Notes: generated from the letters alone by a model not told the origin. A stretch of 64,000 nt of DNA from Calendula officinalis (GCA_963853835.1 OY970829.1:34312020-34376019), one strand, 5' to 3'. Positions 8,124 to 20,027 are shown, numbered from the stretch's first letter. Translations and numbers: made by a program.

Positions 8124-8355
8124 GAAATATGTCCCGCTCTTTATTATCTTATACACCAACAGTGTTGCATGCTAGGAAGGCTAAACATGTGCTAAGGAGC
8201 CAAACGGCCCAACCGTGCGCCACCCGCCGTCTCCTAGCCCCGGCAGGCCCACGTCCCCACGCCCTCCCCCGCACGCCCGTCCCCTTGTTCACGCACCACC
8301 CACGGTCGCAACCGTGACCACCCCGGAACGCAGGGGAAAAAAACGAAACAAAAAG

Positions 8356-8475
8356 AGGGGTGCAACACGAGGACTTCCCAGGGGGTCACCCATCCTAGTA
8401 CTACTCTCGCCCAAGCACGCTTAACTGCGGAGTTCTGATGGGATCCGGTGCATTAGTGCTGGTATGATCGCACCA
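8356..8475 (-). rRNA. 5S rRNA gene
   Basis: Full length, 120 nt; +1T. Duplicate of 5503-5622. Confidence 0.94.
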
Positions 8476-8705
8476 GAAATATGTCCCGCTCTTTATTATC
8501 TTATACACCAACAGTGTTGCATGCTAGGAAGGCTAAACATGTGCTAAGGAGCCAAACGGCCCAACCGTGCGCCACCCGCCGTCTCCTAGCCCCGGCAGGC
8601 CCACGTTCCCACGCCCTCCCCCGCACGCCCGTCCCTTGTTCACGCACCACCCACGGTCGCAACCGTGACCACCCCGGGACGCAGGGGAAAAAACGAAACA
8701 AAAAG

Positions 8706-8784
8706 AGGGGTGCAACACGACGACTTCCCAGGGGGTCACCCATCTGATGGGATCCGGTGCATTAGTGCTGGTATGATCGGACCC
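8706..8784 (-). pseudogene. 5S pseudogene, 41-nt deletion class
   Basis: 79 nt; duplicate of 5853-5931. Confidence 0.93.
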
Positions 8785-9015
8785 GAAATATGTCCCGCTC
8801 TTTATTATCTTATACACCAACAGTGTTGCATACTAGGAAGGCTAAACATGTGCTAAGGAGCCAAACGGCCCAACCGTGCGCCACCCGCTGTCTCCTAGCC
8901 CCGGCAGGCCCACGTCCCCACGCCCTCCCCCGCACGCCCGTCCCCTTGTTCACGCACCACCCACGGTCGCAACCGTGACCACCCCGGGACGCAGGGGAAA
9001 AAACGAAATAAAAAG

Positions 9016-9109
9016 AGGGGTGCAACACGAGGACTTCCCAGGAGGTCACCCATCCTAGTACTACTCTCGCCCAAGCACGCTTAACTGCGGAGTTCTGATG
9101 GGATCCGGT
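9016..9109 (-). pseudogene. 5S gene interrupted by hAT copy 2, 3' part
   Basis: Nt 27-120 with T93; target duplication at 9102-9109. Confidence 0.95.
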
Positions 9110-9472
9110 TAGACCTGCAAAAACCGGTTTTTTCAGAAAACCGGTTCGGTTATATAACCGGTTCGGTTTTGTTCAGGCGACGACGAAAACCGGTTTTGGC
9201 AAAACCGGTCCGGTTTAAAACCGGTTTTGAGGCTGAGAAGTCGAAACATAATGGAACCGGTTCGGTTCTAAAAAAACCGATCGGTTTTACCGGTTTTGAA
9301 ACCGGTTTTAACCGGTTTTTGCGGGATTTTGCATTTTTTTTTTCGATTTTGACGGGTTTAAGGATTAAAGATAATAAATTAAGCAACAAACAAAGTCTTT
9401 TAAACATTAAATCGACATAACATAATACAAAAGAGAGTAAACAAGTTCATAACAATAATAAAACAAAGTCTT

Positions 9473-9691
9473 CTAAACAAAGTTTTGTTCGTGACTTGTT
9501 GTTGTTGCTTCGTATGTTGGTGTGTCTTCTCGCCCGATATTGTTGCGTAGTTCTAACTCGTATAGAAGTTCTTGTCTAGTAATAGGTGCCGACATTCCCA
9601 TCTCAACTTCGGTATTTTGTAATTCTTTCTCGATACCGTTCTCCATCTCGCCTTCAAGTAATGCAATGTCTTGTAAACGCTCCGCCGCATC
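9473..9691 (-). pseudogene. hAT transposase C-terminal tail, out of frame (copy 2)
   Basis: Same 72-codon remnant as in copy 1. Confidence 0.55.
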
Positions 9692-10176
9692 TAAATCAAT
9701 TCATTTTTTGCAAGTTTCCACATTTGTATAGCATCATTTCGTAAGGTAGTGCGACTTACATGAGTATAACGTGGTTGTAGTGTTTCTTGAATCAACTTTG
9801 TTAATCTTTTGTTGTCGAAATGGTTGAAAGGCAACGACTCTTGAATCACGAACTTTGTCATTCGATCACGTACCTTAGCAACTTCGTAAGCCCACAAGTT
9901 GCCATCATTCCCCATGGTTGTTTGATCACTCGACCCATATTTCACATTAGGGCAACTTTTAAAAGCATGAGTCTTTAAAGTCGAGTTTCCATCTTCCTTT
10001 AAGAAACCACCACATTTTTTGCACCTAGCTTTCTTTGTCGAATCCGACATCAAACATAAGTCGAAATTGCACCAAATGTCGGGATTACGTTTTGTAGGAA
10101 TTACTTGAACAACGATAGGTTGAGTTGTTGATTCACCAACACCAACGGAAGCTTGAGATTGAGAGCCGGTAGCCAT
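9691..10176 (-). CDS. BED zinc finger / truncated hAT transposase N-terminus (copy 2)
   Basis: 161 aa, identical in translation to copy 1, with the same ATG, TATA box and stop. Confidence 0.75.
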   Translation of the reverse strand: MATGSQSQASVGVGESTTQPIVVQVIPTKRNPDIWCNFDLCLMSDSTKKARCKKCGGFLKEDGNSTLKTHAFKSCPNVKYGSSDQTTMGNDGNLWAYEVAKVRDRMTKFVIQESLPFNHFDNKRLTKLIQETLQPRYTHVSRTTLRNDAIQMWKLAKNELI

Positions 10177-10640
10177 TTTGAGTGTATTTGTGAGTTTGGA
10201 AGCTTGTAAGAGAGTGGTTTTGAGTTGTGGTTGATGCCTAAACCTTAAGGGAGTATTTATAGATGAAAAGTGGGGGAAAATCAAAAAAAAAAAACGGTAA
10301 CAAATTATCCCCAACGGCTTTTTTTTTTGGTCCCAAACGGCTAGTCCCGAGGTGCATTAAAACCGGTTTTAAAACCGGTTTGAAAACCGGTTTTCGAGAA
10401 GGCAACGGCTATATCCGGTTTAAAACCGGTTTCGAGGTGGCAACGGCTATAACCGGTTATGAAACCGGTTCTGGAAAAACCGGTTTAAATCCGGTTTGTG
10501 CACTGAAAGTCGAATCCGGTTCGGGACCGGCAGATCGAAAACTGAACTGCTTGGGCGAGTATAAAACCGGTTCAAAACCGGTTCCGAAACCGGTTTTAAA
10601 ACCGGTCCGGATAAAAAACCGGTTTAGGGTTGCACCTCTA

Positions 10641-10674
10641 GATCCGGTGCATTAGTGCTGGTATGATCGCACGC
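10641..10674 (-). pseudogene. 5S gene interrupted by hAT copy 2, 5' part
   Basis: Nt 1-34, with +2C as in copy 1. A short spacer follows. Confidence 0.93.
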
Positions 10675-10855
10675 GAAATATATCCCGCTCTTTATTATCT
10701 TATACACCAACAGTGTTGCATGCTAGGAAGGCTAAACATGTGCTAAGGAGCCAAACGGCCCAACCGTGCGCCACCCGCCGTCTCCTTGTTCACGCACCAC
10801 CCACGGTCGCAACCGTGACCACCCCGGGACGCAGGGGAAAAAACGAAACAAAAAG

Positions 10856-10975
10856 AGGGGTGCAACACGAGGACTTCCAAGGGGGTCACCCATCCTAGTA
10901 CTACTCTCGCCCAAGCACGCTTAACTGCGGAGTTCTGATGGGATCTGGTGCATTAGTGCTGGTATGATCGCACCG
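10856..10975 (-). rRNA. 5S rRNA gene
   Basis: Full length, 120 nt; +1C, G30A, G97T. Block A counterpart of 380-499. Confidence 0.94.
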
Positions 10976-11206
10976 GAAATATGTCCCGCTCTTTATTATC
11001 TTATACACCAACAGTGTTGCATGCTAGGATGGCTAAACATGTGCTAAGGAGCCAAACGGCCCAACCGTGCGCCACCCGCCGTCTCCGAGCCCCGGCAGGC
11101 CCACGTTCCCACGCCCTCCCCCGCACACCCGTCCCCTTGTTCACGCACCACCCACGGTCGCAACCGTGACCACCCCGGGACGCAGGGGAAAAAACGAAAC
11201 AAAAAG

Positions 11207-11326
11207 AGGGGTGCAACACGAGGACTTCCCAGGGGGTCACCCATCCTAGTACTACTCTCGCCCAAGCACGCTTAACTGCGGAGTTCTGATGGGATCCGGT
11301 GCATTAGTGCTGGTATGATCGCACCC
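11207..11326 (-). rRNA. 5S rRNA gene, array consensus
   Basis: 120 nt, consensus; the upstream element has the TATAATATAA variant. Confidence 0.96.
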
Positions 11327-11558
11327 GAAATATGTCCCGCTCTTTATTATATTATACACCAACAGTGTTGCATGCTAGGAAGGCTAAACATGTGCTAAGG
11401 GGCCAAACGGCCCAACCGTGCGCCACCCCCCGTCTCCTAGCCCCGGCAGGCCCACGTCGCTACGCCCTCCCCCGCACGCTCGTCCCCTTGTTCACGCACC
11501 ACCCACGGTCGCAACCGTGACCACCCCGGGACGCAGGGAAAAAAAGCGAAACAAAAAG

Positions 11559-11678
11559 AGGGGTGCAACACGAGGACTTCCAAGGGGGTCACCCATCCTA
11601 GTACTACTCTCGTCCAAGCACGCTTAACTGCGGAGTTCTGATGGGATCCGATGCATTAGTGCTGGTATGATCGCACCC
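11559..11678 (-). rRNA. 5S rRNA gene
   Basis: 120 nt; C28T, G66A, G97T. Block A counterpart of 1083-1202. Confidence 0.94.
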
Positions 11679-11895
11679 GAAATATGTCCCGCTCTTTATT
11701 ATCTTATACACCAACAGTGTTGCATGCTAGGAAGGCTAAACATGTGCTAAGGAGCCAAACGGCCCAACCGTGCGCCACCCGCCATCTCCTAGCCCCGGCA
11801 GGCTCATGTTCCCACGCCCGTCTCCTTGTTCACGCACCACCCACGGTCGCAACCGTGACCACCCCGGGACGCAGGGGAAAAAACGAAACAAAAAG

Positions 11896-12015
11896 AGGGG
11901 TGCAACACGAGGACTTCCCAGGGGGTCACCCATCCTAGTACTACTCTCGCCCAAGCACGCTTAACTGCGGAGTTCTGATGGGATCCGGTGCATTAGTGCT
12001 GGTATGATCGCACCG
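11896..12015 (-). rRNA. 5S rRNA gene
   Basis: 120 nt; +1C. Confidence 0.95.
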
Positions 12016-12247
12016 GAAATATGTCCCGCTCTTTATTATCTTATACACCAACAGTGTTGCATGCTAGGAAGGCTAAACATGTGCTAAGGAGCCAAACGGC
12101 CCAACCGTGCGCCACCCGCCGTCTCCGAGCCCCGGCAGGCCCACGTTCCCAGGCCCTCCCCCGCACACCCGTCCCCTTGTTCACGCACCACCCACGGTCA
12201 CAACCGTGACTACCCCGGGACGCAGGGGGAAAAAACGAAACAAAAAG

Positions 12248-12367
12248 AGGGGTGCAACACGAGGACTTCCCAGGGGGTCACCCATCCTAGTACTACTCTC
12301 GCCCAAGCACGCTTAACTGCGGAGTTCTGATGGGATCCGGTGCATTAGTGCTGGTATGATCGCACAC
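12248..12367 (-). rRNA. 5S rRNA gene
   Basis: 120 nt; +2T, with T at -1 in place of C (CACACA class on the plus strand). Confidence 0.93.
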
Positions 12368-12597
12368 AAAATATGTCCCGCTCTTTATTATCTTATACAC
12401 CAACAGTGTTGCATGCTAGAAGGCTAAACATGTGCTAAGGAGCCAACGGCCCAACCGTGCGCCACCCGCCGTCTCCTAGCCCCGGCAGGCCCACGTCCCC
12501 ACGCCCTCCCCCGCACACCCGTCCCCTTGTTCACGCACCACCCACGGTCGCAACCGTGACCACCCCGGGACGCAGGGGAAAAAAACGAAACAAAAAG

Positions 12598-12716
12598 AGG
12601 GTGCAACACGAGGACTTCCAAGGGGGTCACCCATCCTAGTACTACTCTCGCCCAAGCACGCTTAACTGCGGAGTTCTGATGGGATCCGGTGCATTAGTGC
12701 TGGTATGATCGGACCC
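12598..12716 (-). rRNA. 5S rRNA gene
   Basis: 119 nt; one C lost near the 3' end, G5C, G97T. Confidence 0.92.
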
Positions 12717-12940
12717 GAAATATGTCCCGCTCTTTATTATCTTATACACCAACAGTGTTGCATGCTAGGAAGGCTAAACATGTGCTAAGGAGCCAAACGG
12801 CCCAACCGTGCGCCACCCGCCGTCTCCTAGCCCCGGCAGGCCCACGCCCTCCCCCGCACGCCCGTCCCATTGTTCACGCACCACCCACGGTCGCAACCGT
12901 GACCACCCCGGGACGTAGGGGAAAAAAACGAAACAAAAAG

Positions 12941-13060
12941 AGGGGTGCAACACGAGGACTTCCCAGGGGTTCACCCATCCTAGTACTACTCTCGCCCAAG
13001 CACGCTTAACTGCGGAGTTCTGATGGGATCCGGTGCATTAGTGCTGGTATGATGGCACCC
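12941..13060 (-). rRNA. 5S rRNA gene
   Basis: 120 nt; G7C, C91A. The spacer at 12717-12940 has an 8-bp deletion (GGCCCACGCCCTC). Confidence 0.93.
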
Positions 13061-13291
13061 GAAATATGTCCCGCTCTTTATTATCTTATACACCAACAGT
13101 GTTGCATGCTAGGAATGCTAAACATGTGCTAAGGAGCCAAACGGCCCAACCGTGCGCCACTCGCCGTCTCCTAGCCCCGGCAGGCCCACGTTCCCACGCC
13201 CTCCCCCGCACGCCCGTCCCTTGTTCACGCACCACCCACGGTCGCAACCGTGACCACCCCGGGACGCAGGGGAAAAAAACGAAACAAAAAG

Positions 13292-13370
13292 AGGGGTGCA
13301 ACACGACGACTTCCCAGGGGGTCACCCATCTGATGGGATCCGGTGCATTAGTGCTGGTATGATCGGACCC
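13292..13370 (-). pseudogene. 5S pseudogene, 41-nt deletion class
   Basis: 79 nt; G5C, C105G. Block A counterpart of 2474-2552. Confidence 0.93.
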
Positions 13371-13601
13371 GAAATATGTCCCGCTCTTTATTATCTTATA
13401 CACCAACAGTGTTGCATGCTAGGAAGGCTAAACATGTGCTAAGGAGCCAAACGGCCCAACCGTGCGCCACCCGCCGTCTCCTAGCCCCGGCAGGCCCACG
13501 TCCCCATGCCCTCCCCCGCACGCCCGTCCCCTTGTTCACGCACCACCCACGGTCGCAACCGTGACCACACCGGGACGCAGGGGAAAAAACGAAACAAAAA
13601 G

Positions 13602-13721
13602 AGGGGTGCAACACGAGGACTTCCCAGGGGGTCACCCATCCTAGTACTACTCTCGCCCAAGCACGCTTAACTGCGGAGTTCTGATGGGATCCGGTGCATT
13701 AGTGCTGGTATGATCGCACCC
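13602..13721 (-). rRNA. 5S rRNA gene, array consensus
   Basis: 120 nt, consensus. Confidence 0.96.
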
Positions 13722-13954
13722 GAAATATGACCCGCTCTTTATTATCTTATACACCAACAGTGTTGCATGTTAGGAAGGCTAAACATGTGCTAAGGAGCCA
13801 AACGGCCCAACCGTGCGCCACCCGCCGTCTCCTAGCCCCGGCAGGCCCACGTCCCCACGCCCTCCCCCGCACGCCCGTCCCCTTGTTCACGCACCGCCCA
13901 CGGTCGTAACCGTGACCACCCCGGGACGCAGGGGAAAAAAAACGAAACAAAAAG

Positions 13955-14074
13955 AGGGGTGCAACACGAGGACTTCCCAGGGGGTCACCCATCCTAGTAC
14001 TACTCTCGCCCAAGCACGCTTAACTGCGGAGTCCTGATGGGATCCGGTGCATTAGTGCTGGTATGATCGCACCC
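13955..14074 (-). rRNA. 5S rRNA gene
   Basis: 120 nt; A42G. Confidence 0.95.
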
Positions 14075-14307
14075 GAAATATGACCCGCTCTTTATTATCT
14101 TACACACCAACAGTGTTGCATGCTAGGAAGGCTAAACATGTGCTATGGGCCCAAACGGCCCAACCGTGCGCCACCCGCCGTCTCCTAGCCCCGGCAGGCC
14201 CACGTCCCCACGCCCTCCCCCGCACGCTCGTCCCCTTGTTCACGCACCACCCACGGTCGCAACCTCTACCACCCCGGGACGCATGGGAAAAAAAACGAAA
14301 CAAAAAG

Positions 14308-14427
14308 AGGGGTGCAACACGAGGACTTCCCAGGGGGTCAACCATCCTAGTACTACTCTCGCTCTAGCACGCTTAACTGCGGAGTTCTGATGGGATCCGG
14401 TGCATTAGTGCTGGTATGATCGCACCC
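14308..14427 (-). rRNA. 5S rRNA gene, A-box/C-box variant
   Basis: 120 nt; T63A, G65A, G87T. The 3' spacer reads CCTCTACC, breaking the conserved hairpin. Confidence 0.89.
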
Positions 14428-14659
14428 GAAATATGTCCCGCTCTTTATTATCTTATACACCAACAGTGTTGCATGCTAGGAAGGCTAAACATGTGCTAAG
14501 GAGCCAAACGACCCAACCGTGCGCCACCCGCCGTCTCCTAGCCCCGGCAGGCCCACGTTCCCACGCCCTCCCCCGCACGCCCGTCCCCGTGTTCACGCAC
14601 CACCCACGGTCGCAACCGTGACCACCCCGGGACGCAGGGTAAAAAAACGAAACAAAAAG

Positions 14660-14779
14660 AGGGGTGCAACACGAGGACTTCCCAGGGGGTCACCCATCCT
14701 AGTACTACTCTCGCCCAAGCACGCTTAACTGCGGAGTTCTGATGGGATCCGGTGCATTAGTGCTGGTATGATCGCACAA
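14660..14779 (-). rRNA. 5S rRNA gene
   Basis: 120 nt; +1T, +2T, and G instead of C at -1. Confidence 0.93.
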
Positions 14780-15011
14780 CAAATATGTCCCGCTCTTTAT
14801 TATCTTATACACCACCAGTGTTGCATGCTAGGAAGGCTAAACATGTGCTAAGGAGCCAAACGGCCCAACCGTGCGCCACCCGCCGTCTCCTAGCCCCGGC
14901 AGGCCCACGTCCCCACGCCCTCCCCCGCACGCCCGTCCCCTTGTTCACGCACCACCCACGGTCGCAACCGTGACCACCCCGGGACGCAGGGGAAAAAAAC
15001 GAAACAAAAAG

Positions 15012-15131
15012 AGGCGTGCAACACGAGGACTTCCCAGGGGGTAACCCATCCTAGTACTACTCTCACCCAAGCACGCTTAACTGCGGAGTTCTGATGGGAT
15101 CCGGTGCATTAGTGCTGGTATGATCGGACCC
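15012..15131 (-). rRNA. 5S rRNA gene, helix I variant
   Basis: 120 nt; G5C, C67T, G89T, C117G. Confidence 0.88.
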
Positions 15132-15363
15132 GAAATATGTCCCGCTCTTTATTATCTTGTACACCAACAGTGTTGCATGCTAGGAAGGCTAAACATGTGC
15201 TAAGGAGCCAAACGGCCCAACCGTGCGCCACCCGCCGTCTCCTAGCCCCGGCAGGCCCACGTCCCCACGCCCTCCCCCGCACGCCCGTCCCCTTGTTCAC
15301 GCACCACCCACGGTCGCAACCGTGATCACCCCGGGACGCAGGGGAAAAAAACGAAACAAAAAG

Positions 15364-15483
15364 AGGGGTGCAACACGAGGACTTCCCAGGGGGTCACCCA
15401 TCCTAGTACTACTCTCGCCCAAGCACGCTTAACTGCGGAGTTCTGATGGGATCCGGTGCATTAGTGCTGGTATGATCGCACCA
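15364..15483 (-). rRNA. 5S rRNA gene
   Basis: 120 nt; +1T. The upstream spacer has the 20-bp deletion seen after 4297 and 4628. Confidence 0.94.
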
Positions 15484-15694
15484 GAAATATGTCCCGCTCT
15501 TTATTATCTTATACACCAACAGTGTTGCATGCTAAGGAGCCAAACGGCCCAACCGTGCGCCACCCGCCGTCTCCTAGCCCCGGCAGGCCCACGTTCCCAC
15601 GCCCTCCCCCGCACGCCCGTCCCTTGTTCACGCACCACCCACGGTCGCAACCGTGACCACCCCGGGACGCAGGGGAAAAAAACGAAACAAAAAG

Positions 15695-15773
15695 AGGGGT
15701 GCAACACGACGACTTCCCAGGGGGTCACCCATCTGATGGGATCCGGTGCATTAGTGCTGGTATGATCGGACCC
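15695..15773 (-). pseudogene. 5S pseudogene, 41-nt deletion class
   Basis: 79 nt; G5C, C105G. Confidence 0.93.
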
Positions 15774-16004
15774 GAAATATGTCCCGCTCTTTATTATCTT
15801 ATACACCAACAGTGTTGCATGCTAGGAAGGCTAAACATGTGCTAAGGAGCCAAACGGCCCAACCGTGCGCCACCCGCCGTCTCCTAGCCCCGGCAGGCCC
15901 ACGTCCCCACGCCCTCCCCCGCACGCCCGTCCCCTTGTTCACGCACCACCCACGGTCGCAACCGTGACCACCCCGGGACGCAGGGGAAAAAACGAAATAA
16001 AAAG

Positions 16005-16124
16005 AGGGGTGCAACACGAGGACTTCCCAGGAGGTCACCCATCCTAGTACTACTCTCGCCCAAGCACGCTTAACTGCGGAGTTCTGATGGGATCCGGTGC
16101 ATTAGTGCTGGTATGATCGCACAA
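16005..16124 (-). rRNA. 5S rRNA gene, T93 class
   Basis: 120 nt; T93, +1T, +2T. One of five intact T93 genes. Confidence 0.94.
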
Positions 16125-16356
16125 GAAATATGTCCCGCTCTTTATTATCTTATACACCAACAGTGTTGCATGCTAGGAAGGCTAAACATGTGCTAAGGAG
16201 CCAAACGGCCCAACCGTGCGCCACCCGCCGTCTCCTAGCCCCGGCAGGCCCACGTCCCCACGCCCTCCCCCGCACGCCCGTCCCCTTGTTCACGCACCAC
16301 CCACGGTCGCAACCGTGACCACCCCGGGACGCAGGGGAAAAAAACGAAACAAAAAG

Positions 16357-16476
16357 AGGCGTGCAACACGAGGACTTCCCAGGGGGTAACCCATCCTAGT
16401 ACTACTCTCACCCAAGCACGCTTAACTGCGGAGTTCTGATGGGATCCGGTGCATTAGTGCTGGTATGATCGGACCC
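16357..16476 (-). rRNA. 5S rRNA gene, helix I variant
   Basis: 120 nt; G5C, C67T, G89T, C117G. Confidence 0.88.
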
Positions 16477-16708
16477 GAAATATGTCCCGCTCTTTATTAT
16501 CTTATACACCAAAAGTGTTGCATGCTAGGAAGGCTAAACATGTGCTAAGGAGCCAAACGGCCCAACCGTGCGCCACCCGCCGTCTCCTAGCCCCGGCAGG
16601 CCCACGTCCCCACGCCCTCCCCCGCACGCCCGTCCCCTTGTTCACGCACCACCCACGGTCGCAACCGTGACCACCCCGGGACGCAGGGGAAAAAAACGAA
16701 ACAAAAAG

Positions 16709-16828
16709 AGGGGTGCAACACGAGGACTTCCCAGGGGGTCACCCATCCTAGTACTACTCTCGCCCAAGCACGCTTAACTGCGGAGTTCTGATGGGATCTG
16801 GTGCATTAGTGCTGGTATGATCGCACCA
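16709..16828 (-). rRNA. 5S rRNA gene
   Basis: 120 nt; +1T, G30A. Confidence 0.94.
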
Positions 16829-17059
16829 GAAATATGTCCCGCTCTTTATTATCTTATACACCAAGAGTGTTGCATGCTAGGAAGGCTAAACATGTGCTAA
16901 GGAGCCAAACGGCCCAACCGTGCGCCACCCGCCGTCTCCTAGCCCCGGCAGGCCCACGTTCCCACGCCCTCCCCCGCACGCCCGTCCCTTGTTCACGCAC
17001 CACCCACGGTCGCAACCGTGACCACCCCGGGACGCAGGGGAAAAAAACGAAACAAAAAG

Positions 17060-17138
17060 AGGGGTGCAACACGACGACTTCCCAGGGGGTCACCCATCTG
17101 ATGGGATCCGGTGCATTAGTGCTGGTATGATCGGACCC
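17060..17138 (-). pseudogene. 5S pseudogene, 41-nt deletion class
   Basis: 79 nt; G5C, C105G. Confidence 0.93.
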
Positions 17139-17369
17139 GAAATATGTCCCGCTCTTTATTATCTTATACACCAACAATGTTGCATGCTAGGAAGGCTAAA
17201 CATGTGCTAAGGAGCCAAACGGCCCAACCGTGCGCCACCCGCCGTCTCCTAGCCCCGGCAGGCCCACGTCCCCACGCCCTCCCCCGCACGCCCGTCCCCT
17301 TGTTCACGCACCACCCACGGTCGCAACCGTGACCACCCCGGGACGCAGGGGAAAAAACGAAATAAAAAG

Positions 17370-17463
17370 AGGGGTGCAACACGAGGACTTCCCAGGAGGT
17401 CACCCATCCTAGTACTACTCTCGCCCAAGCACGCTTAACTGCGGAGTTCTGATGGGATCCGGT
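17370..17463 (-). pseudogene. 5S gene interrupted by hAT copy 3, 3' part
   Basis: Nt 27-120 with T93; target duplication at 17456-17463. Confidence 0.95.
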
Positions 17464-17827
17464 TAGACCTGCAAAAACCGGTTTTTTCAGAAAACCGGTT
17501 CGGTTATATAACCGGTTCGGTTTTGTTCTGGCGACGACGAAAACCGGTTTTGGCAAAACCGGTCCGGTTTAAAACCGGTTTTGAGGCTGAGAAGTCGAAA
17601 CAGAATGGAACCGGTTCGGTTCTAAAAAAACCGATCGGTTTTACCGGTTTTGAAACCGGTTTTAACCGGTTTTTGCGGGATTTTGCATTTTTTTTTTTCG
17701 ATTTTGACGGGTTTAAGGATTAAAGATAATAAATTAAGCAACAAACAAAGTCTTTTAAACATTAAATCGACATAACATAATACAAAAGAGAGTAAACAAG
17801 TTCATAACAATAATAAAACAAAGTCTT

Positions 17828-18046
17828 CTAAACAAAGTTTTGTTCGTGACTTGTTGTTGTTGCTTCGTATGTTGGTGTGTCTTCTCGCCCGATATTGTTG
17901 CGTAGTTCTAACTCGTATAGAAGTTCTTGTCTAGTAATAGGTGCCGACATTCCCATCTCAACTTCGGTATTTTGTAATTCTTTCTCGATACCGTTCTCCA
18001 TCTCGCCTTCAAGTAATGCAATGTCTTGTAAACGCTCCGCCGCATC
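17828..18046 (-). pseudogene. hAT transposase C-terminal tail, out of frame (copy 3)
   Basis: Same remnant as in copy 1, ending at TAG 17828-17830. Confidence 0.55.
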
Positions 18047-18531
18047 TAAATCAATTCATTTTTTGCAAGTTTCCACATTTGTATAGCATCATTTCGTAAG
18101 GTAGTGCGACTTACATGAGTATAACGTGGTTGTAGTGTTTCTTGAATCAACTTTGTTAATCTTTTGTTGTCGAAATGGTTGAAAGGCAACGACTCTTGAA
18201 TCACGAACTTTGTCATTCGATCACGTACCTTAGCAACTTCGTAAGCCCACAAGTTGCCATCATTCCCCATGGTTGTTTGATCACTCGACCCATATTTCAC
18301 ATTAGGGCAACTTTTAAAAGCATGAGTCTTTAAAGTCGAGTTTCCATCTTCCTTTAAGAAACCACCACATTTTTTGCACCTAGCTTTCTTTGTCGAATCC
18401 GACATCAAACATAAGTCGAAATTGCACCAAATGTCGGGATTACGTTTTGTAGGAATTACTTGAACAACGATAGGTTGAGTTGTTGATTCACCAACACCAA
18501 CGGAAGCTTGAGATTGAGAGCCGGTAGCCAT
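18046..18531 (-). CDS. BED zinc finger / truncated hAT transposase N-terminus (copy 3)
   Basis: 161 aa, same translation as copy 1. A 1-bp change in the leader opens the frame upstream to 237 codons, but the added part is ACCGGT-repeat translation upstream of the TATA box, so I keep the internal ATG. Confidence 0.75.
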   Translation of the reverse strand: MATGSQSQASVGVGESTTQPIVVQVIPTKRNPDIWCNFDLCLMSDSTKKARCKKCGGFLKEDGNSTLKTHAFKSCPNVKYGSSDQTTMGNDGNLWAYEVAKVRDRMTKFVIQESLPFNHFDNKRLTKLIQETLQPRYTHVSRTTLRNDAIQMWKLAKNELI

Positions 18532-18994
18532 TTTGAGTGTATTTGTGAGTTTGGAAGCTTGTAAGAGAGTGGTTTTGAGTTGTGGTTGATGCCTAAACCT
18601 TAAGGGAGTATTTATAGATGAAAAGTGGGGGAAAATCAAAAAAAAAAAACGGTAACAAATTGTCCCCAACGGCTTTTTTTTTTGTCCCAAACGGCTAGTC
18701 CCGAGGTGCATTAAAACCGGTTTTAAAACCGGTTTGAAAACCGGTTTTCGAGAAGGCAACGGCTATATCCGGTTTAAAACCGGTTTCGAGGTGGCAACGG
18801 CTATAACCGGTTATGAAACCGGTTCTGGAAAAACCGGTTTAAATCCGGTTTGTGCACTGAAAGTCGAATCCGGTTCGGGACCGGCAGATCGAAAACTGAA
18901 CTGCTTGGGCGAGTATAAAACCGGTTCAAAACCGGTTCCGAAACCGGTTTTAAAACCGGTCCGGATAAAAAACCGGTTTAGGGTTGCACCTCTA

Positions 18995-19028
18995 GATCCG
19001 GTGCATTAGTGCTGGTATGATCGCACCC
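18995..19028 (-). pseudogene. 5S gene interrupted by hAT copy 3, 5' part
   Basis: Nt 1-34, consensus (lacks the +2C of copies 1-2). Confidence 0.93.
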
Positions 19029-19259
19029 GAAATATATCCCGCTCTTTATTATCTTATACACCAACAGTGTTGCATGCTAGGAAGGCTAAACATGTGCTAA
19101 GGAGCCAAACGGCCCAACCGTGCGCCACCCGCCGTCTCCTTGCCCCGGCAGGCCCACGTTCCCACGCCCTCCCCCGCACGCCCGTCCCTTGTTCACGCAC
19201 CACCCACGGTCGCAACCGTGACCACCCCGGGACGCAGGGGAAAAAAACGAAACAAAAAG

Positions 19260-19338
19260 AGGGGTGCAACATGACGACTTCCCAGGGGGTCACCCATCTG
19301 ATGGGATCCGGTGCATTAGTGCTGGTATGATCGGACCC
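19260..19338 (-). pseudogene. 5S pseudogene, 41-nt deletion class
   Basis: 79 nt; G5C, C105G and one more change (plus strand CAACATGACG). Confidence 0.92.
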
Positions 19339-19569
19339 GAAATATGTCCCGCTCTTTATTATCTTATACACCAACAGTGTTGCATGCTAGGAAGGCTAAA
19401 CATGTGCTAAGGAGCCAAACGGCCCAACCGTGCGCCACCCGCCGTCTCCTAGCCCCGGCAGGCCCACGTCCCCACGCCCTCCCCCGCACGCCCGTCCCCT
19501 TGTTCACGCACCACCCACGGTCGCAACCGTGACCACCCCGGGACGCAGGGGAAAAAACGAAATAAAAAG

Positions 19570-19663
19570 AGGGGTGCAACACGAGGACTTCCCAGGAGGT
19601 CACCCATCCTAGTACTACTCTCGCCCAAGCACGCTTAACTGCGGAGTTCTGATGGGATCCGGT
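19570..19663 (-). pseudogene. 5S gene interrupted by hAT copy 4, 3' part
   Basis: Nt 27-120 with T93; target duplication at 19656-19663. Confidence 0.95.
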
Positions 19664-20027
19664 TAGACCTGCAAAAACCGGTTTTTTCAGAAAACCGGTT
19701 CGGTTATATAACCGGTTCGGTTTTGTTCTGGCGACGACGAAAACCGGTTTTGGCAAAACCGGTCCGGTTTAAAACCGGTTTTGAGGCTGAGAAGTCGAAA
19801 CAGAATGGAACCGGTTCGGTTCTAAAAAAACCGATCGGTTTTACCGGTTTTGAAACCGGTTTTAACCGGTTTTTGCGGGATTTTGCATTTTTTTTTTTCG
19901 ATTTTGACGGGTTTAAGGATTAAAGATAATAAATTAAGCAACAAACAAAGTCTTTTAAACATTAAATCGACATAACATAATACAAAAGAGAGTAAACAAG
20001 TTCATAACAATAATAAAACAAAGTCTT

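Larger units (their letters stand above)
9110..10640 (-). mobile_element. Non-autonomous hAT element, copy 2
   Basis: 1,531 bp, offset exactly 2,853 bp from copy 1, in the same 5S position with the same target repeats (9102-9109, 10641-10648). No difference from copy 1 was seen by eye. Confidence 0.95.
5134..10839. repeat. 2,853-bp tandem duplication carrying hAT copies 1 and 2
   Basis: About 5134-7986 and 7987-10839 match in order: C117G unit, +1T unit, deleted 5S, interrupted 5S with hAT, short spacer. The junction near 7980-7990 lies inside a spacer that starts as the short type and continues as the spacer upstream of the AGGCGTGC gene at 5151. Boundaries are good to a few tens of bases. 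Confidence 0.85.
17464..18994 (-). mobile_element. Non-autonomous hAT element, copy 3
   Basis: 1,531 bp; target repeats at 17456-17463 and 18995-19002. It differs from copies 1-2 at points such as GTTCTGGCG for GTTCAGGCG, AAACAGAATGG for AAACATAATGG and AAATTGTCC for AAATTATCC, differences shared with copies 4 and 5. Confidence 0.95.

Noticed and set aside
18046..18759. 237-aa extended version of the BED protein in copies 3 and 4
   Set aside because: The extension lies upstream of the TATA box, consists of palindrome-cluster translation and is closed by indels in copies 1, 2 and 5.
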